Shown here: piece by piece, positions 58,588-64,000 of the stretch
How positions within the stretch are numbered: position 1 is the first letter of the stretch
Layout of the letters: each line of letters begins with the position of its first letter
From: Cheilinus undulatus
Taxonomy: Eukaryota > Chordata > Actinopteri > Labriformes > Labridae
Direction of reading: 5' to 3'
Assembly: GCF_018320785.1 (NCBI RefSeq)
Contig: NC_054867.1
Span: forward strand, 23,935,855-23,999,854
DNA length: 64,000 bases
Program-made: the position numbers and the translations under genes
The notes under the pieces: generated by a model
What the model saw: the letters and a program-made list of their open reading frames with translations, nothing else
Told to the model about the DNA's origin: nothing
The model's database searches: none

Positions 58588-61500
58588 AGCTGTAGAGGCA
58601 GTTTCCCTACACCACACTGAACCACTGCATTCAGACAGCCAATGTCCTGTGCTCCTGTCTGCATGTCCAGCCTTGTACTTCCCCTCCTTTCAGGGAACAT
58701 TAGAAGTCACATCAACTGTTATCCTCCAGTTTCCTCTGAGGAAAAAACAGAAGTTTTCAATTTCATCCTTGACCATGACATGAAGCATTGATTGAAAAGG
58801 AAAGAGAGCCACAAAGTTCACCTTCAGAAACTTTCCAGCACCCCTCCCCTCCTCTCTGCCATCCCAGCTCTATCACACAGATTTCTCCTGACCCTCCTGA
58901 CTTGATGAGAGGGCCTTACACTGTTGCCATGGCAACACAGGCTACTGTGCCGAGCAGGTTCATCTATACTGTATCAGCACGCTCTGTCTGTGTCATCATC
59001 CAGGCTTATCCGTGCTGAAATGTTTCAACGGCCTCAATGTGTGTGCTCATCTTTGTTTTGTAGCTGAGGGGGTATTCTACACACAAGCGTTCCTCTGTTT
59101 GAGTATGAGTCATGACTCATGATTGAATCTGTGTCTGCAGTGGTAATAAGTCACTATTACCAAGCCGATCATCATTATTATCATCATTGTCTTCTTCATC
59201 ATCCACCTTCTGGCGAGTCAGCATCCTCCGCAGCATGTGAGGAGAATCTCGCCTGACCTCCTCATGTCCCACATTTAGAGCGAGCTGAATAATTGATGCT
59301 TCACCCAGTAGGGCGGGAGAGACAGCTTTGTGTGGCTTCCTGCTGTCAGGTGTTTCCTGGACTAACACTCAACCGGCTTCCCGGATCACATTCAAAATAT
59401 ACTTTTTTTAAAAATTATTTTTACAATAAAGTTACCATTTATTGTGTAAATATGTAGAAATACAATTTTGTCTGAAGCTAGTCTTTTTCAAATTGTTGCC
59501 TCTGATTAAGCCTGCTGTATTTGTTATCTGCCTTGTTTGTTTCTCTTAGCAATGAAGAAAAATCAAAATATTTTAAACTAATTCTTCAGGCTAAACATAC
59601 TGTTGCTGACCTGTATTTAATGAAGCTCAATTTTTTTTAAAGCTGTGTTGCATGTTTCAGTTTGAAGTATTTGCTGAAAAGTGGTGTATATTGTAATTTA
59701 ATAGTTTTAATAATTTCTGTGTGCCTCTCAATATTTATATTTATATAATATATTAATATAGCCTATTGTTTTGAGCCTTTTATTTTGTTTGAGAAAGGTG
59801 CGTAGTGGCCGCACTCTGCTGGTTCATACCAGGCCTCTGCAGCAGAATTTTTCTATCGGCTGAGCTGGTGCCATTTGACATCATCTGCCACTTTAGAATA
59901 AAGTCACCCAGCTAATGTGCTATAATAATTTTTAACCTAAATGAATGTGACATAGTGGATGTTGTACTGTTAATACTTGGACTGTGCTTGCTAATGTTAG
60001 AATCTGCTAGCTAGCTAACCTGAAATAAGCAACAGCACCAGTTTTCAATCAAGAAAAAAGGGCATTAAAGGCATAATAACTATGTTTTAGTAAAGCGAAT
60101 AATGTAAACATAAAATACATGTTCAGTTATATCTAAATACTTCAGCACAGACTATGTAACAGACCTCAGGTATTCCCGAAGCTTGTTCCACAGGTGGGGA
60201 GCATGGAACCAAATAGCTGCCTCTCATTCTGCCTAACAAAGCTGCTTATCTGAGAGCTATGTCAGTCTCTTTCAAGCTCTTTCTATCTCTGTTTACTACC
60301 GTAGCCCAAAACACGGTGACTGTACCCAAAATTGCAGCGCGGCATGATGTAGGTTCCCAAACCCTATGGTGAGTGAAGAAAGCTGTGAAATTTTGATTAA
60401 TATAATCGCCTGATGTCTGATAGGCATCTACTAGGAGTCTGCTATTAAAAAGAAGTAGAAGAAGAATACAGAGGCGGTTAAACCATTGTCACTTCCTGCT
60501 AGTGCAAAACGACAGTGCATGGTTTGGGACAGTACTAACCCGCTGTGATGAAGTGCCTTGTACTGCACTAAAGTGTACTGTATAACAGAATACTAACAGA
60601 AGTATAAGCTATTTTTCTTCTTTAACTTTTTCCAAGGCAAACTATTCCTTAGACAAGCTATTTCTCAAGCTAAACTGTGTTGTCAGGCTGTTTTCAAAGT
60701 TTTCCCATCAGTTTTGCAAGATTCACAGGTTGTTTGGTCATCTAAATGAGTAGTTTACAACAATAAACTTGCTTATGGGTTTCCACAGCTGTTTCTTAAG
60801 ATTTCTTCTTTCTAAGCTAATTTATTCCATAACTTAAATATTTCCTCGGCTATTTCCCATGAGCTGATCAAAGCTAAATTGTTAAGTGAAACTGTTATCT
60901 TTGCTAACTGTTTTCTGAACTGAATTATTCCTGTGAGAAACTGTTTTCCTGCGGTCAGGATAGTTGTTTCCAATGCTAAACTGCTTCCTAAGCTAATTTG
61001 TTTTTCTAAGCTTGCCTGTTTTTGTGCTAAACTGTCTCTATCTGCTTCCTAGTTTCCTAAGCTAATTCTTTTCCTACGCTAAACTGATTTCTTGGCTGTT
61101 TTGGTTGACTGTATTTCAAATGAGACTGTTTCTCAAGCTCATTGTGTCCTAAACTATTCTGTTTGCTAACTGTTTCCATGGCTTACTGTTAACAAGGCTA
61201 GCTATTAGATTCATACTCCAAAGACAAACATGTAAGTGCCCTTGTATCAACCCTCGCTCTGACATTCGCAGGTACTTAAGAATCATTTATCCTAAAATGT
61301 CTTACTACTGGATTTCTATTATTTTATGAACTAGATTTGGTTGACAGTAAAATACTACTAATAATACCTAATATTAACTGTTACTGCCAGGACAATAGAT
61401 AATATATGTAGCTCATCATAGCCACATCCAACCCTAAAAGAGAGATCTCTGCCTTTATTGTCAGGATGTATGGTTTGTTGAACTAATGTTTTCAAATAGT

Positions 61501-61604
61501 AAGTTCTTAACAAGCAGCTCTAATTATGTGAAAATATGTCAATACATTACAGAGATCAAATCTTTAACAGTAATTCTTTCAGTCTTGTATTTTCACCTTA
61601 CACA
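58588..61604. other. 5' flank of the protease and intergenic stretch
   Basis: Upstream of the protease ATG; no TATA box recognised. From about 60600 to 61215 an AT-rich degenerate repeat (see separate entry). The rest shows nothing recognisable. Confidence 0.5.
60600..61215. repeat. degenerate CTAAACTGTTTCCTAAG-type repeat
   Basis: Motifs such as TAAACTGTTTCCTAAGCTAA, AAGCTATTTCTCAAGCTAAA and GCTAACTGTTTTC recur many times with variable spacing. It has the texture of an ancient satellite built from a roughly 17-20-base unit. No coding frame. Confidence 0.65.
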
Positions 61605-62650
61605 CCCAGACAAATTGTTGGTACCCTTCTGTTAAAGAAAGAATTGTCACCATAATGGTCACTGTAATAACTTGAAATTGACAAAAGCATTGATTTAAAA
61701 AATACTGAAAATTTACTAATGAAAATCAGAAATTGCTTTTGAATTGTGATTCAGAGAATCATTTTAAAAACAAACTAACAAAGCTGGCCTGGGCAAAACT
61801 GATGGTACCCCTATATATTATCATCACAGGTGTCTTCAAACTTGTAATCAGTTAGTCTGCCTATTTAAAGGGAGAAAAGTAGTCACTGTGATGCTTGGTA
61901 ACATGGACCACAGAAAGCTAAGGAGACAGTTGTTCCAGGAGATTAGAAAGAACATTATAGACAAGCATGTTAACAGTAAGGGCAATAAGACCATCTCCAA
62001 GCAGCTTGATGTTCCTGCGACTACAGTTGCATTTATTATTCAGAAGTTTAAGATCCACAGGACTGAAGCCATCCAAAATTGATGACAAATTGATGAGATG
62101 GATAAAGTGAATGGTAACCAAAGAGCCCAGAACAAATTCCAAAGACATTAGAGGTGAACTCCGAGGTCAAGGTACATCAGTGTCAGACACACCATCTGTC
62201 GCTGTTTGAGCCAAAGTGGACTTAATGAAAGATGACGGAGGAAGACTACTGTTGAAAGCAAATCATCAAAAATCAAGACTGGAATTTGCCAGAATTCATA
62301 TTGACAAGACATAAAGCTTGTGGAAGAATGTCCTTTGGACAGATGAGACAAAACAGGAGCTTTTTGTCTGGTCACATCAGCTCCATGCTCACAGACACAA
62401 AAATGAAACATACAAAGAAACATGGAGGAGGCTCGGTTATGTGCTGGGGCTGCTTTGCTGCATCTGGCACAGGGTGTCTTGAATATATGCAGGGTATAAT
62501 GAAATCTCAAAACTGTCTAGGCATAAAACATGCTGTCTGGAGAGACACCCTTCAAACCTGAGACAGCTGGAGCAGTTTGCTCACAAGGGGTGGACCAAAA
62601 TACCTGTGGACAGGTGCAGAGGTCTTATTGAGAGTTATTTGAGTGACAGG
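61605..62650 (+). mobile_element. Tc1-like DNA transposon, internally deleted (fourth family)
   Basis: Left end near 61605 (CACCCAGACAAATTGTTGGT). ATG 61888 or 61903 starts a transposase: MDHRKLRRQLFQEIRKNIID, SKQLDVPATTVAFIIQKFK (helix-turn-helix). After frame breaks come the first catalytic Asp in NVLWTDETK near 62330-62350 and a C-terminal NLRQLEQFAHKGWTKIPVDR near 62558-62616. The block with the second Asp and the Glu is missing. No right terminal repeat found. Inactive. Confidence 0.8.
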
Positions 62651-64000
62651 GCTATCACTAGGACTTGTGGTTGATGTGTCCACATGAAGTTCTGTGCAAG
62701 TAATGCCTCTCATTATAGCTCATGTATGTGACTCACAAGCACACATACACAACAAGAGACATCTTTTTTGGCAACACTGCTTTGCACCTGAGGCGGATCG
62801 GAGCAGACTATCACCTTTCACCTCAACAGTTGGAACAACACCTTAGGGAGAGCAGACTGTGTGAAGGCTATGAGTTAGAAATCAAATACTTCTGTATGTT
62901 GGAACTCAGTGAATGCTAGGAGCCATGCATCCTGTTTCATCAGCGTGAACACTCAGCGGGCTGTGATACTGATTTAACACTGTTTGCTCTCATTGTTTTA
63001 TGCTGACCCTCAACAACAGTACAAGAAACACCTGCCGGCCTCCTCAAAGTCTCCCTTCAATTAAGCATGTTTCTGAAATGACTCGTTCAAGTGGGGAATA
63101 AAAGCTGTTATGTCTGCTACATCTCAGGTTGATAGCTCACTAGAGGGAAATATTTCATTCCCAGACATCACATTATCCTTTGTCCTGCTCTCTGTAGCAT
63201 CACTGGATACTCCGACATGTCTGGCAAGTCTTCTCATCATTTTTCTTGACTTTGTCTCTACACTCAGACAAAAGAGTGAATCTGACAACAAAGGCCATAG
63301 AGAGAGAGGTTCAGTGAAAGCCAAGGCTATTGTTATTGTTTTTGTCATGTACTAGGTCACACTCTCTGCTTTCCTTATGGTGGACAATGGAGGAGAACAA
63401 TGAAAGCAGCAGGTATGGTTACAGTATAAAAATGGATGGATGTTCTCCATCTTTGCTCTGTACCTGGCATGAGAGAAGTGTGTGAGCGTGTGTGTGAGGG
63501 TGTGTGTGGATGCAGGTCTAGAACAGTTTTGAATTGATTCTTGATAAGGTGAGAAAGAAGTTGAACAATTTAACAACTGAAAAAACTTTTTTTACATTGT
63601 GTTGCGAATTGTGGGACCAAGGTAAGTGTGCAGAACTACTAACTAGGATTTTATACCTTAAGCACGCAACGTCCAGGAATCTTCCCTATTTGTACTTCAG
63701 TTTGTACTTTATTTCCAGATTTGCACTGTAAATGTGGATGTTAGAAGATGTTTTCCTTTGGAACTGAAGAACAATCTTTAGTGCAGGGATAAAAGTATGT
63801 AAGTCAGGACTTTAAATTTAAAATCAAGCACCTGTTGTTTACTCTGGTTGATAATTCAAGCTATTTTCATAGAAACTTATAATTAGGAAGTATAAATTAA
63901 TCACAACTTATCATTAATGCAGCATGGGCTGCAAAAGTATGAATTTATTGCATCAAAAAGGAAAAAAATAGATATAATCTGTGTTTCTACACTGTGTATA
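62651..64000. other. intergenic, nothing recognised
   Basis: No gene supported. A GT-rich simple stretch lies near 63478-63515. The 65-codon frame at 62722-62919 is discussed among the observations. Confidence 0.5.

Overview
The window looks like nuclear DNA from a ray-finned fish, most likely a percomorph teleost. Genes are split into short exons with GT/AG introns, base composition is AT-rich, and the spaces between exons are full of degenerate fish-type transposons: Tc1-like elements, tRNA-derived SINEs, non-LTR retrotransposon pieces and MITEs. There are no operons, prophages or CRISPR arrays. No intact viral gene was recognised.

Four protein-coding genes can be supported. (1) 277-9070, plus strand: the 3' part of pusl1, a TruA-family tRNA pseudouridine synthase-like protein; its 5' exons lie left of the window. 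(2) 12423-17992, minus strand: a complete 12-exon ddx19 (DEAD-box mRNA-export helicase, 487 aa), tail to tail with pusl1. (3) 41189-42152, minus strand: a two-exon camk2n1-like CaMKII inhibitor (80 aa), with a CpG-rich 5' flank and a probable 1.6-kb 3'UTR. (4) 47941-58587, minus strand: a five-exon secreted trypsin-like serine protease (265 aa). All four were rebuilt by hand from splice sites, and every exon join keeps frame. The genes do not form a pathway; they are ordinary chromosomal neighbours.

Between them: 18-30 kb holds a reverse-transcriptase fragment, two broken Tc1-like elements, and an unusual unit at 29.59-30.12 kb bounded by imperfect inverted repeats. That unit carries two converging promoter-plus-first-exon modules. 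30-39 kb is mostly unannotated, with a few regulatory-looking stretches and two more Tc1-like copies. 44-47.5 kb holds a LINE fragment, two SINEs, and a Tc1-like element nested inside one SINE. The trypsin introns contain a hAT-like MITE 23 bases from a splice acceptor, a SINE, a LINE tail bracketed by inverted repeats, and a TTAA-flanked MITE. 58.6-64 kb holds a degenerate short-period repeat and a deleted Tc1-like element.

The most interesting items are the converging-promoter unit (29.6-30.1 kb), the altered C-terminus of the CaMKII inhibitor, the possible alternative last exon of pusl1, and the MITE beside the trypsin exon-4 acceptor. No new multi-gene system was found.
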